NCBI GenBank assembly: GCA_025362495.1
Contig: JANYGI010000081.1
Coordinates: 1-46,060, forward strand
Reading direction: 5' to 3'
DNA: 46,060 nt
Source of the DNA: Byssovorax sp.
GTDB lineage: Bacteria > Myxococcota_A > Polyangia > Polyangiales > Polyangiaceae
How positions within the stretch are numbered: position 1 is the first letter of the stretch; the number at the start of each line of letters is the position of its first letter. This document shows, piece by piece, positions 1 through 7,079 of this stretch. The position numbers and the translations under genes are program-made. A model generated the notes under the pieces. That model saw nothing but the letters and a program-made list of their open reading frames with translations. It was not told where the DNA came from and made no database searches.

Positions 1-290
1 CTGGATCGCGAGCACGAGCGAAATCATGCGTCACGTTACGCCGACGGGCTCGTGCCGGATCCGATACCGAAGCCGCGCATCCGCCTCGTCAAATAGGGGA
101 ATTCTGCGTGATTTTCGGCCGTCACGAAAGAGCCACACCCATTTCATTTCGTCAACGACAATCCAGCGCCGGTCACGCGTGCCGGGAGGAGCGCTCGTTC
201 CAGGTCCAGTAAGTCGTGGGCATGTGTCCTCGAACCGGCAGTCTTCGGCGCCACCGCCCCCGCGTCACCCCCTCCCGGAATTTGCCGAGC

Positions 291-306
291 AACCTACCGA
301 TAGGTT
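291..306. promoter_or_regulatory. Operator-like dyad AACCTA-CCGA-TAGGTT
   Basis: Two perfect 6-bp half-sites, AACCTA (291-296) and TAGGTT (301-306), flank a 4-base centre, 70 bases before the start at 377. It sits in a short AT-richer stretch, as operators or promoter cores often do. There is no following T-run, so a terminator is less likely. No binding protein can be named; the symmetry is seen directly and the role is inferred. Confidence 0.3.
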
Positions 307-362
307 TTGCAATCCGCGCTGACGCCGATACTCTCGCCGTGAGCCGACCCACGTATCGGCGC

Positions 363-370
363 AAGGAGAT
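363..370 (+). promoter_or_regulatory. Ribosome binding site (AAGGAGAT) for the gene at 377
   Basis: AAGGAGAT ends six bases before the ATG at 377. It is the strongest Shine-Dalgarno match on the plus strand in the left part of the window, and it fixes the start against the longer overlapping frame that begins at 216. Confidence 0.75.
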
Positions 371-376
371 CCCTCG

Positions 377-1414
377 ATGCCCGCAAAAAAGCCGTTGCCG
401 AAGCCCAGCGCCGTCAACTCCTCCAAGCCCGCGAAGGCGACCAAGCCTGCCGCAGTCACGAAGGCGCCCAAGCTTGCCAAGCCCATCACTCCTCCGCTTC
501 CACCCGAGCACCGCGCCTACCCCGCGCTCGTCCACGAGCTCATCGCCCAGGTGCCGCTCACCCTCGCCGACGACGAGCGCGCCTATTACGAAGGCAGCAT
601 CACCGAGGCCGACGCCCTCCGCGCCGGCACTCGTTACGAGTCCTCCGGCGTGCTCGACGACATACTCCAGCTCGCGGCGAAATCGCTGCCTCACGTCGTC
701 GCCGGCAAGGTCGCGGGCTACGGCGGGTTGCGCCTTCGCTACGCCCTCGAAGCCTCGGCAGCGCTCGCGGCCAGGGTCGATCGACTCGACACCTCGCTCG
801 TCGAGGCCAGCGGCGCCAGCGCCGCCAAGACCACCAGCCTCCGGGGGACACGCTCGCTCCGTCGCACGGCGCTGCGCGCCCTCAAGAACCTCGCGGGCAA
901 GCGCCCCGAGGAGCGCAAGCGCGTGCGCCAGGCGGGCCGCGGCACCGAGAAGCCGGACGAGCGGGCTCGGTCCCTCGAAGCCATCGCCGAGGAGCTCTCG
1001 ACCATCGTGGCGAAGATCCCGGCGCGCGTCGCCGCCGACGCCGGCGCGACCCCGGAGCTGATGGCCGAGCTGCGCAAGAACGCCAGAGCCGTGTTGACGA
1101 CCCGGAGCGAAGCCCAGGGCTCGCGCGGAGCCGTGTATTCAATCTACGACGAGATGAACCTGCTCGACGGGAGGATCCTGCACGAGGTCCGTTTGCTCCT
1201 CGGGGCGATGACCGACGCGCGCGCCGGCGACAAGACCATCCCTTTCGTGCGCTCGCTCCTGCTGCAAAAGAAGAGCAACAAGAAGAAGGACAAGCCGAAG
1301 AAGGACAAGGTCGCGAAGCCCGCAGAGGCGACCCCGAAGGCAGCCACGGATGCCGTCGAGGCAAGCCCGAAGCCGGCCGCCGAACCCACGAACGGTGTCG
1401 CCTCTCCCTCGTGA
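377..1414 (+). CDS. Hypothetical protein with histone-H1-like basic tails
   Basis: I do not recognise a family. The 345-residue protein has three parts. Residues 1-42 are Lys/Pro/Ala-rich with KPAK and TKPA repeats. Residues 43-300 are a predicted mostly helical body with many Ala, Arg and Leu. From about residue 303 there is a Lys-rich segment (KKSNKKKDKPKKDK) grading into Ala/Pro repeats. Such tails resemble the C-terminal domain of histone H1 and bacterial H1-like proteins, which bind DNA by charge, but the central body is unrelated to a winged helix as far as I can see. There is no signal peptide or membrane segment, so it is likely cytoplasmic. The start is fixed by a strong ribosome binding site. 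The next gene follows after 39 bases in the same direction. DNA binding is inference only. Confidence 0.75.
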   Translation: MPAKKPLPKPSAVNSSKPAKATKPAAVTKAPKLAKPITPPLPPEHRAYPALVHELIAQVPLTLADDERAYYEGSITEADALRAGTRYESSGVLDDILQLAAKSLPHVVAGKVAGYGGLRLRYALEASAALAARVDRLDTSLVEASGASAAKTTSLRGTRSLRRTALRALKNLAGKRPEERKRVRQAGRGTEKPDERARSLEAIAEELSTIVAKIPARVAADAGATPELMAELRKNARAVLTTRSEAQGSRGAVYSIYDEMNLLDGRILHEVRLLLGAMTDARAGDKTIPFVRSLLLQKKSNKKKDKPKKDKVAKPAEATPKAATDAVEASPKPAAEPTNGVASPS

Positions 1415-1453
1415 GCGTCTCGCTGCGCGCGGTGTCGTGATAGCGTCTCGCTC

Positions 1454-2113
1454 GTGCCACGCCAGCGATCCTCCGCCCTGATCCTCCGCGGAGCGCTTCT
1501 CCTGTCCTCGTGGGTGGTCGTCGCTTGCAGCAACGCGGCCCCCGCCCTTCCCGTCCCGGTCCAGCCCCCCTCCTCCAGCCCCACTCCGAGCGCGGCTCTC
1601 GCGCCAGCGGCCGCCGCGCCCTCCAGCGACACTTCGTGGGATGGTCTCCTGTCCGAGCGCCTCGCGCCCGGAATGCTCTACATCAACGACGCCGGCGCGC
1701 GCGACTCGACGTCCGCCTTCGAAGCCATCCTCGTCACCGAGCCGACCCCGCCCGGCTCCGGGCCACCTCGACGGGAAAGCATCGAAGGTTACTGGCAGCC
1801 AGCCCTCGCCCGCGCCCTGGAGGTGGGCAACAAGATCCTCGCCGCCATCGAGCCCACGTCTGGCGCGAGCTCCCCGTCGTATCGTTATCTCCTGATCGCC
1901 GTCACCGAAGGCGGGAAGCAGAAGATCCTCGCCCAGGCGCTCTGCGAGGATCCCGACTGGTGGAGAGCTCGAGTCGACCAGAGCAAGCTGTGCCGGAGCG
2001 CGGGCTCGTGCGGGCATCCGATCGCGGCGAGCTTGCGTGGAGACTGCCAGCTTCGGTTTTCCTACGACGTCACCACCGGAGCGCTGAGCCGCTCGGGTTC
2101 GCCGAAACCATGA
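1454..2113 (+). CDS. Putative lipoprotein, function unknown
   Basis: 219 residues from a GTG start. The N-terminus has Arg residues, a hydrophobic stretch (about 9-23) and a lipobox VVAC with Cys25, followed by a Pro/Ser/Ala-rich linker to about residue 58. This is a typical lipoprotein signal and spacer, predicting export and lipid anchoring. The C-terminal domain (60-219) contains three Cys residues, at the CEDP, KLCRS and GSCGH stretches, plus one near the end (GDCQL), which could form disulfides outside the cytoplasm. I recognise no family. It lies 39 bases after the preceding gene and about 30 before the next, so the three plus-strand genes may share a transcript. No strong Shine-Dalgarno precedes the GTG, so the exact start is less certain than the frame. 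Confidence 0.7.
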   Translation: MPRQRSSALILRGALLLSSWVVVACSNAAPALPVPVQPPSSSPTPSAALAPAAAAPSSDTSWDGLLSERLAPGMLYINDAGARDSTSAFEAILVTEPTPPGSGPPRRESIEGYWQPALARALEVGNKILAAIEPTSGASSPSYRYLLIAVTEGGKQKILAQALCEDPDWWRARVDQSKLCRSAGSCGHPIAASLRGDCQLRFSYDVTTGALSRSGSPKP

Positions 2114-2143
2114 CCTCGCGGCGACCGAGTGAACGCCTTTCTC

Positions 2144-2572
2144 ATGCACATGCTTCGAACCATCCGGAACTGCACGATCCGCCCGAAGGCCGTTTGCCCG
2201 AAGCAATGGAACGACCTCGCGCCGACCGATTCGCCGACCTCGCGCCATTGCTCGAAGTGTGATCACGACGTTCACTTCTGCGCTACGGACGAGGAGACGC
2301 TGGCGCACGCGCGGGCGGGGCACTGCGTCGCCCGCGAAGAGCCCGACGGATCGGAGCTTCGCTTCATCGTCGGTCGGCCCACGCCGCCTCCGCCCGAGGT
2401 CGCCGCCCGGCAGAAGCTCGCTCTCGCGCGCCGGAAGCGCGAGCACGGGATCAACATCCTCCTCAACGGGCGCCTGGAAGCGCCCTCTCGCCCTTGCCCC
2501 GACTGCGTCTATCCAGTCCCGACCTTCCGGGACAGCTGCTATGTCTGCGGGCGCGCTCTCGGTCGAGGCTGA
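2144..2572 (+). CDS. Small double zinc-ribbon protein
   Basis: About 142 residues. The N-terminal half carries Cys residues arranged as CPKQW, HCSKC, FCATD and GHCVA, a pattern I know from small uncharacterised myxobacterial and proteobacterial proteins that combine a CPKxW motif with an HCxxC knuckle. The C-terminus has a second putative metal site, CPDC followed by CYVC. Both are consistent with zinc binding. Between them is a basic helix (KLALARRKREHG). There is no signal peptide, so it is likely cytoplasmic. GTG at 2129 or ATG at 2144 or 2150 could start it; I chose 2144 because GAGTGAA lies about ten bases upstream, and the conserved part begins just after. The role is unknown: nucleic acid or protein binding are the usual guesses for zinc ribbons. 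Confidence 0.7.
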   Translation: MHMLRTIRNCTIRPKAVCPKQWNDLAPTDSPTSRHCSKCDHDVHFCATDEETLAHARAGHCVAREEPDGSELRFIVGRPTPPPPEVAARQKLALARRKREHGINILLNGRLEAPSRPCPDCVYPVPTFRDSCYVCGRALGRG

Positions 2573-2585
2573 GGCCGCTTCAGCC
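2567..2585. terminator. Weak hairpin between convergent genes
   Basis: GGCTGA (2567-2572, containing the stop codon of the zinc-ribbon gene) pairs with TCAGCC (2580-2585) across a 7-base loop. It sits between two convergent genes (stops at 2572 and 2655), where a bidirectional terminator is expected. The stem is short and no T-run follows, so support is weak. The remaining bases to 2654 hold nothing else I can identify. Confidence 0.25.
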
Positions 2586-2654
2586 CGCTGGGGCGATGGC
2601 CTCCCCGTTCCTGGTCTTCTTGCGCCTCCGCGTTGATCTCGGGATCTCGGCACG

Positions 2655-3275
2655 TCACGGAGCGAGCTTGGCCACAGCCATCCCGTAGGTGCTGAGCACC
2701 GGCCCGCTCCCGAGATCGATCGTCGGGCTCGGGCCAACGAGGAGCACGGCTCCCTGCGGATCGATCACGCTCGCGACGGGGCCCGGAGCGTGGAGGTATT
2801 TCGCCCACGCGACCGCGCCGGGAGGGGCAGGCCCGATGAGCCCCGCTGCGCTTCCACACGTTCCACCACCCGTACCCGTGCTGCTGTTCGCGCCGACGCT
2901 CGCCGCCGAAGACGAAGCGCTGGCCCCAGCACCGCCGGAGCCAACCGCGCCCCCGGCACCGCCCGCGCTCGAGGAGCTGGCGACGGTCGAACCGCCCGCG
3001 CCCCCCGCCCCCGCCGTGCTCGCCACCGCGCTGCTCGCGCTCGACGAGCTCGCTGCCGCACCGCCTGCGCCCCCGACGCCCGCCGCGCTGCTCGCGACCG
3101 AGGAGGTCGCCGCCGCTCCGCCGACCCCCGCGCTGCTCGCGCTCGACGAGTTGCCCGTCGCCCCGCCGACTCCCGTGCTGCTCGTCGTGGATCCCCCGAA
3201 TTCAAGGGCCGGATCACATGCGGTGGAGAGGATCGTCAGCGGAACGATCCAGAACGAGCGGCGACGGAGGGCCAT
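2655..3275 (-). CDS. Ser/Gly/Ala-rich lipoprotein with one propeller-like repeat, probably truncated
   Basis: 206 residues from an ATG. A hydrophobic signal segment ends in LSTACD, with Cys20 as the likely lipidated residue. Residues about 28-140 are a low-complexity linker of Ser clusters alternating with GVGGA and GAGGA units, typical of surface lipoproteins of Polyangiales. The last 65 residues begin with TCGSAAGL and form a single repeat (AWAKYLHAP, a VIDPQGAVLLVG strand, TIDLGSGP, then AVAKLAP). That matches one blade of the SBBP-type beta-propeller proteins common in these bacteria, which normally carry several blades. Here the stop follows the first, and I see no continuation in other frames, so this looks like a truncated or decaying copy. 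It lies 68 bp downstream of the kinase gene on the same strand. Confidence 0.65.
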   Translation of the reverse strand: MALRRRSFWIVPLTILSTACDPALEFGGSTTSSTGVGGATGNSSSASSAGVGGAAATSSVASSAAGVGGAGGAAASSSSASSAVASTAGAGGAGGSTVASSSSAGGAGGAVGSGGAGASASSSAASVGANSSTGTGGGTCGSAAGLIGPAPPGAVAWAKYLHAPGPVASVIDPQGAVLLVGPSPTIDLGSGPVLSTYGMAVAKLAP

Positions 3276-3343
3276 GAACCTTCCTCGCCGCGAAGACCGC
3301 CTTCATCGACAGAATCGACGCCGAGCTCTTCTTTCCCTCGCCT

Positions 3344-5302
3344 TCACGCCTGCGTGTCGATCCGCGCCCCCAGCTTGAACGCGATCCCCACGCCGCTCAG
3401 CGACAGGAACCACAGCGTCCCGAAGATCCCCACCGAGTGCTGCGGATACGCGCCCATGTAGAGCGCCCCGGCGAAGAACGCGGCCGCGGGCACCAGCAGC
3501 CACAACCGCGTTTGCAAGGCCATCACCGCGAAGCCGATGGAGATCATCGCCGTCGATTGATGCGCGTCCTCGAACGGGGCGCGATGGCGCAGATAGGCGG
3601 TGATGCCGTTGGCGAAGCAGCCCATGGCCACCGCAGCCCACGTGCCCACCACGCGCGGGGACAGCAGGCTCCCCACGGCCCGACCCCTCCGCAGCTTCAC
3701 GTGAGCGTAACCACCGCTCACGATGGCGAGAGAGCCCCAGATGGCGCCCAGCAGAGGCACGCTCCGCATCGCCTGATCGCGGAGCAGGATCCGCGTCGCG
3801 AGGGCCCCCGCGCCGCCGAGGATCCCGGCCGCCAGGAACACCGAGCCGAGCGGGCGCGCGATCGCCGACCAGTCGAGGCGCCGCGCCGTCTCGCGCAGCG
3901 CCTCGAGCTCGACGGCGCGCGCCGCCACGCGGGCCCGCACGGCCTCGACCTCGCGCCTCGCCGCGGCGTCGTCGTGCTCGGCCAGGAGCCTCTCGGCGAG
4001 CCCGATGTCCTCGGTGGCGATGGCGTGCTGGAGCAGCAATTTTGCCGCGGAATGAAGCCCTTCCTGCGCCTCGCCGCCGAAGTCGCCGACGCCTACCGCG
4101 TGCTCGAAGGCGAAGCGCGCCTCGGCGTGGCGGCGATGAATCGCGTGGGCCTGCGCGGGGCGCTCGGCCTCGCTGCTCGCTTGCCACAGGGCGATCTCCG
4201 CCTCGAGGCGCCCGAGCGCGACGAGGCCCTTCTCGGTGATCGCGCGCGCGGCGCGGCGCTCCAGAAAGGCCTCGATCGCCGCGCGAAACTCCTCCACGGT
4301 CGCGAAGCGATCGTCGGGATCGCTCGCGGTCGCGCGGTTGGTGATCGCCGCGAGCTCCTTCGGGACGCTGCTCTCGTAGGCGAACGGGGCGCTCTTCACG
4401 GCCTGATCGAGCACGTCGCGCACGGTGGTCCCCGTGTGCCGCGGCGCCCGCGTGATCAGCTCGTGCAGGCACGCGCCGAGCAGGTACACGTCGGTGCGCT
4501 CGCTCTGCGCCTCGCCCTCGCCGCGGGCCAGCTCCGGCGCCATGTAGCCAGGCGTCCCGGCGGGGCTCTTCGCGTCGGCCACGTGCAGCACCGCGCTCGC
4601 TTCGCAGGCCGCGCGATCGAGCCCGACGGCGATGCCCCAGTCCATCACGAAGACCTGACCGAACTCGCCGACCATCACGTTCTCGGGCTTGAGATCGCGG
4701 TGAAGGAAGCCCTGCCGGTGCGCGAACGCGACGGCGTTGCAGACGCTGAGCAGCACGCCCAGGTGCCGGACGAGCTCACCCTCGTCGCCGACGCCGCCAT
4801 GGAGAAGATCGCGCCACGAGGTGCCCTTCACGAGCTTCATCGCCAGCATCGGCGCGCCGTCCTCGCCGCGCGCGAGCACGTGCACGGGGACGATGTTGGC
4901 GTGCTCGAGCTTCGCGGTGATCGTCGCCTCGGAGAGAAAGTACTGCTCGGCCAGTGGATCGACGCCGGCGCGGATCTTCTTCACCGCGACCTCGCGGTGG
5001 AGCGAGGCCTGCTCGGCGCGGTGGATCACGCCCATCCCGCCCTCGCCGATGATCTCGATCAGCCGGAAATCGTCGCTCGGGCGCAGGCTCGCGCTGTCCT
5101 GCTGCCGGCGGAGAACCCGCTCGAACACCACGCCCGTGTCCTCCATCGCTCCGGGCTCGGTGGCTCTCGACCGCGGCTCGGTGCGGCTCCGCGCGAGCAG
5201 CTCCTCGGGCTGGAACGTGTGCCCGCAGGCCGCCTGGACACCCACGGTCTGCGCGTACGCCTCGATCGCCGCCCAGCGCTCTCGCTCCCGTTCGTCCGCC
5301 AA
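3344..5302 (-). CDS. Membrane-anchored Hanks-type Ser/Thr protein kinase
   Basis: 652 residues. The kinase domain covers about residues 79-348: glycine-rich loop GEGGMG (86-91), ATP-binding Lys108 in VAVKK, catalytic loop HRDLKPEN (201-208), DWG in place of DFG (221-223), and APE (255-257). All catalytic residues are present, so activity is expected; DWG is a frequent variant in myxobacterial kinases. Residues 350-480 are helical and charged. About six hydrophobic segments between roughly 485 and 648 anchor the protein in the inner membrane with the kinase in the cytoplasm. The substrate is unknown. A TTG start at 5302 is chosen because GAGGTGAGG lies just before it; an ATG at 5146 (residue 53) would leave the kinase domain intact. 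The gene diverges from the NuiA-like gene, with 106 bp between them, and is followed by the truncated propeller lipoprotein. Confidence 0.92.
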   Translation of the reverse strand: MADERERERWAAIEAYAQTVGVQAACGHTFQPEELLARSRTEPRSRATEPGAMEDTGVVFERVLRRQQDSASLRPSDDFRLIEIIGEGGMGVIHRAEQASLHREVAVKKIRAGVDPLAEQYFLSEATITAKLEHANIVPVHVLARGEDGAPMLAMKLVKGTSWRDLLHGGVGDEGELVRHLGVLLSVCNAVAFAHRQGFLHRDLKPENVMVGEFGQVFVMDWGIAVGLDRAACEASAVLHVADAKSPAGTPGYMAPELARGEGEAQSERTDVYLLGACLHELITRAPRHTGTTVRDVLDQAVKSAPFAYESSVPKELAAITNRATASDPDDRFATVEEFRAAIEAFLERRAARAITEKGLVALGRLEAEIALWQASSEAERPAQAHAIHRRHAEARFAFEHAVGVGDFGGEAQEGLHSAAKLLLQHAIATEDIGLAERLLAEHDDAAARREVEAVRARVAARAVELEALRETARRLDWSAIARPLGSVFLAAGILGGAGALATRILLRDQAMRSVPLLGAIWGSLAIVSGGYAHVKLRRGRAVGSLLSPRVVGTWAAVAMGCFANGITAYLRHRAPFEDAHQSTAMISIGFAVMALQTRLWLLVPAAAFFAGALYMGAYPQHSVGIFGTLWFLSLSGVGIAFKLGARIDTQA

Positions 5303-5408
5303 AACCTCACCTCGCGTGGATCTTTTTCGTTATCGCACGAAGGGCGCGCGAGCACACCGGCGTCGGTGCTCGACGGGCCCCGGTCCGCTAGCCTTCACTC
5401 CACCGACG
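5303..5408. promoter_or_regulatory. Divergent promoter region with an imperfect dyad
   Basis: This is the only space between the divergent kinase and NuiA-like genes, so both promoters should lie here. A short AT-rich run (TTTTTCGTTA, about 5323-5332) is a plausible promoter core. At 5350-5371, GAGC and ACCG pair with CGGT and GCTC, with two bulged bases, forming an operator-like dyad 37 bases before the NuiA-like ATG. I cannot assign hexamers with confidence. Confidence 0.35.
5305..5313 (-). promoter_or_regulatory. Ribosome binding site deciding the TTG start of the kinase gene
   Basis: On the minus strand GAGGTGAGG lies two bases upstream of the TTG at 5302. Spacing to the purine core is short but acceptable, and no ATG or GTG nearby has a better site. 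This supports TTG as the start of the kinase gene. Confidence 0.5.
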
Positions 5409-5822
5409 ATGAAGACCAAGCCGCAGACGCCGCTCCTCGCCACCCTGGGAAAGGCCGCTGCCGGCCTGCTTTTTCCGAGCGAATCCGACGCTCCGCTCAC
5501 GCCGTACACCTTCGCCGGCCCCGCCGGGACGGAGCCCACATCCGCCGCGCTGCTCGCCGCCGAGCACCTGCCGAGCGACACGCCCGTCGAGACGATCACC
5601 GTCGCCGATCTCTTCGATCCCTTCGCCGAGGCAGCCGATGGGGCGACCGCCGAGGACAAGGCCGAGGCCGCCCGCTACCGCGCCATCGTCGAGCTGCTCA
5701 CCCACGAGCTCACCGAGCTTCGCGTCTTCCGCGTCGGCAAGGTGGATATCGACGTGTACATCCTCGGCAAAGACCCGAAGGGCGCCTGGCTCGGCCTCAA
5801 GACCCACGTCGTCGAGACTTGA
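5409..5822 (+). CDS. NuiA-type nuclease inhibitor family protein
   Basis: 137 residues from the ATG at 5409; the frame is open further upstream, but that extension overlaps the kinase gene. The protein matches the nuclease A inhibitor family (NuiA of Anabaena, about 135 residues): LLFPSESDAPL near residues 19-29, an acidic ADLFDPFAE helix, a VELLTHEL helix, then FRVGKVDIDVYILGK and a final GLKTHVVET. In the known NucA-NuiA complex the C-terminal Thr of NuiA reaches the metal site of the nuclease, and this protein also ends in Glu-Thr at almost the same length. It has no signal peptide and is likely cytoplasmic. A NucA-type nuclease with an export signal is encoded at 7080-8042, one gene away. 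Family members exist without a cognate nuclease, so the pairing is inference. No strong Shine-Dalgarno is seen. Confidence 0.8.
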   Translation: MKTKPQTPLLATLGKAAAGLLFPSESDAPLTPYTFAGPAGTEPTSAALLAAEHLPSDTPVETITVADLFDPFAEAADGATAEDKAEAARYRAIVELLTHELTELRVFRVGKVDIDVYILGKDPKGAWLGLKTHVVET

Positions 5823-5834
5823 TCCCTCGCCCTC

Positions 5835-5870
5835 GCCGCACCGTGGCTCCGCGTCGGCCCTCGGTGCGGC
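5835..5870. terminator. Hairpin between convergent genes, candidate bidirectional terminator
   Basis: GCCGCACCG (5835-5843) and CGGTGCGGC (5862-5870) are a perfect 9-bp inverted repeat with an 18-base loop. It lies in the 61-bp gap between the convergent NuiA-like gene (stop 5822) and the propeller lipoprotein gene (stop 5884). The stem is GC-rich and stable; no T-run follows on either strand, which is common in high-GC genomes. Confidence 0.5.
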
Positions 5871-5883
5871 GGGGCTCCGCGGG

Positions 5884-6921
5884 CTACTTGGTGACGCTGG
5901 CAATCCCCGCGTCGTTGGCCCAGAAGACGTGAGTCGCGCTGGTGGCGAGGTGGGAGTACGTGTAGACGGGATAGCCCAGCGTCTCCTTGGTCGCCAGCAC
6001 CTGGCCGCAGTCACCCGTCTTCGAGATGCGCTGGACGCGGCCCTCGCCGGGCTGCGCACCGCCCTCGAGGACATAGAGGCTGTCGCCGTCGACGAGCACG
6101 TCTTCCGGCGTGTGCAGATCGGAGAGCACCACCGTGACCGGGCCGCCCGTCTTGGCCTGCTTGACGAGGTCGGCGGTCACGGCCGCGGGCGCCTGCGTGA
6201 AGTAGTAGAGCGACGTGGCGTCCACCGCGAACCGCCGCGGGTACACGTCCATCGCCACGGTGGTCGCGCTGGATCCGTCGAGCGCCACGCTCACGATCTT
6301 CGCCCCCGCGTCCTCCTGCACGAGGACGTATACAGCGCTGCTATCGACAGCGATGGTGCGCGACGTCCCGCCGGGGAGATCACGCACCGTCGTCGTCATC
6401 ATCGCGCCGCCGTCCCTCGGCAACCGCGCGATGGACGCCGTATACCCGACCGTCTCGCGGGCGAGGATGTAGTAATTGGTCTCGTCGAGAGCCATCTCGA
6501 CGTTGTCGACGTGCTCCGGCCCGGTGAACACGGCCTCGCCGTCGCGCTGCAGCGTCTGCCCCGCGACGTAGTAGACATGATCGCCGTCAGCCACGAGCGA
6601 GCTCCCGGATCCACCGAAGGCGACCGACACGGTGGCGCCGCCGCCGGCGGGGGCCTTGTACAGAGTCGCGTCACCGTACTTGGGATCGGGGGCGAAGAAG
6701 TACGCCGAGTCCGCCACCGCCGCCACGGCCGAGACGCCGGGCTGCGTGACAATTTGCTTCGCCGGGGACGCGTCGACCGGGCACGAGGCCGCGGAAGATC
6801 CGGTGGAGCCGGTCGAGCCCGCGGGAGTGCCCGACTCTCCGCAGCCGGTGAGCAGGAGCGACGTGGCGACGGCCAGAGCCGAGGTGCAGTGAGCGAGCCG
6901 CGACGTGATAGGGTAAGACAT
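5884..6921 (-). CDS. Seven-repeat beta-propeller lipoprotein
   Basis: 345 residues from the ATG at 6921, which has GGAGG just upstream. A signal peptide ends in lipobox LTGC with Cys27, then a Ser/Gly/Thr linker (about 28-46). The mature part carries seven short repeats with a hydrophobic-Asp core and aromatic strand: VADSAYFF, VADGDHVYYV, LDETNYYIL, VDSSAVYVL, VDATSLYYF, VDGDSLYVL and TSATHVFWA. Seven such strands suggest a seven-bladed beta-propeller exposed outside the inner membrane. Proteins of this kind are abundant in Polyangiales and mostly uncharacterised; binding rather than catalysis is the usual assumption. It lies 158 bp downstream of the nuclease gene on the same strand and convergent with the NuiA-like gene. 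The frame stays open upstream to 8052 but that extension overlaps the nuclease gene and is not used. Confidence 0.85.
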   Translation of the reverse strand: MSYPITSRLAHCTSALAVATSLLLTGCGESGTPAGSTGSTGSSAASCPVDASPAKQIVTQPGVSAVAAVADSAYFFAPDPKYGDATLYKAPAGGGATVSVAFGGSGSSLVADGDHVYYVAGQTLQRDGEAVFTGPEHVDNVEMALDETNYYILARETVGYTASIARLPRDGGAMMTTTVRDLPGGTSRTIAVDSSAVYVLVQEDAGAKIVSVALDGSSATTVAMDVYPRRFAVDATSLYYFTQAPAAVTADLVKQAKTGGPVTVVLSDLHTPEDVLVDGDSLYVLEGGAQPGEGRVQRISKTGDCGQVLATKETLGYPVYTYSHLATSATHVFWANDAGIASVTK

Positions 6922-6927
6922 GCTATT

Positions 6928-6932
6928 CCTCC
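6928..6932 (-). promoter_or_regulatory. Ribosome binding site (GGAGG) of the propeller lipoprotein gene
   Basis: GGAGG on the minus strand ends six bases before the ATG at 6921. It decides the start against the open upstream frame. The rest of the 6922-7079 gap contains no ORF or clear hairpin and may carry a promoter for this gene. Confidence 0.75.
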
Positions 6933-7079
6933 AGAGAATGGTCCCCCGCCGCTGCGGAGGGCGCGCGGAGGATGCCACACGTCGGACCGGATGAGGATGC
7001 CTTTCAGGGATTTCTCGGGCACTCGCGGCGAGCCCCAGCCGTCCCCGTTCGTGAGACCCCCTCGCGCCCCCGCGACTTC

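Larger units (their letters stand above)
1..376. other. Intergenic region at left edge, no supported gene
   Basis: I see no convincing gene here. A 38-codon ATG frame at 31-147 on the minus strand is Arg-rich, lacks a clear ribosome binding site and has no recognisable family. The region is less GC-rich than its surroundings around 280-320, and it contains a perfect 6-bp dyad at 291-306 and a strong Shine-Dalgarno sequence just before the gene at 377. It is therefore most simply the upstream regulatory region of that gene. The gene to the left lies outside the window. Confidence 0.5.

Noticed and set aside
31-147. 38-codon minus-strand frame near the left edge
   Set aside because: No ribosome binding site, no family and no codon bias; too short to support.
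221-223. DWG instead of DFG in the kinase (residue numbers) as a sign of a pseudokinase
   Set aside because: The metal-binding Asp is kept, Lys108 and HRD are intact, and DWG is frequent in active bacterial kinases of this type.
4737-5408. Upstream extension of the NuiA-like frame
   Set aside because: It runs opposite the kinase gene; family length and the first residues (MKTKPQTPLL) fit a start at 5409.
3437-5932. 831-codon plus-strand frame across the kinase gene
   Set aside because: It overlaps the kinase, whose catalytic motifs are intact on the minus strand; the plus frame has no domain.
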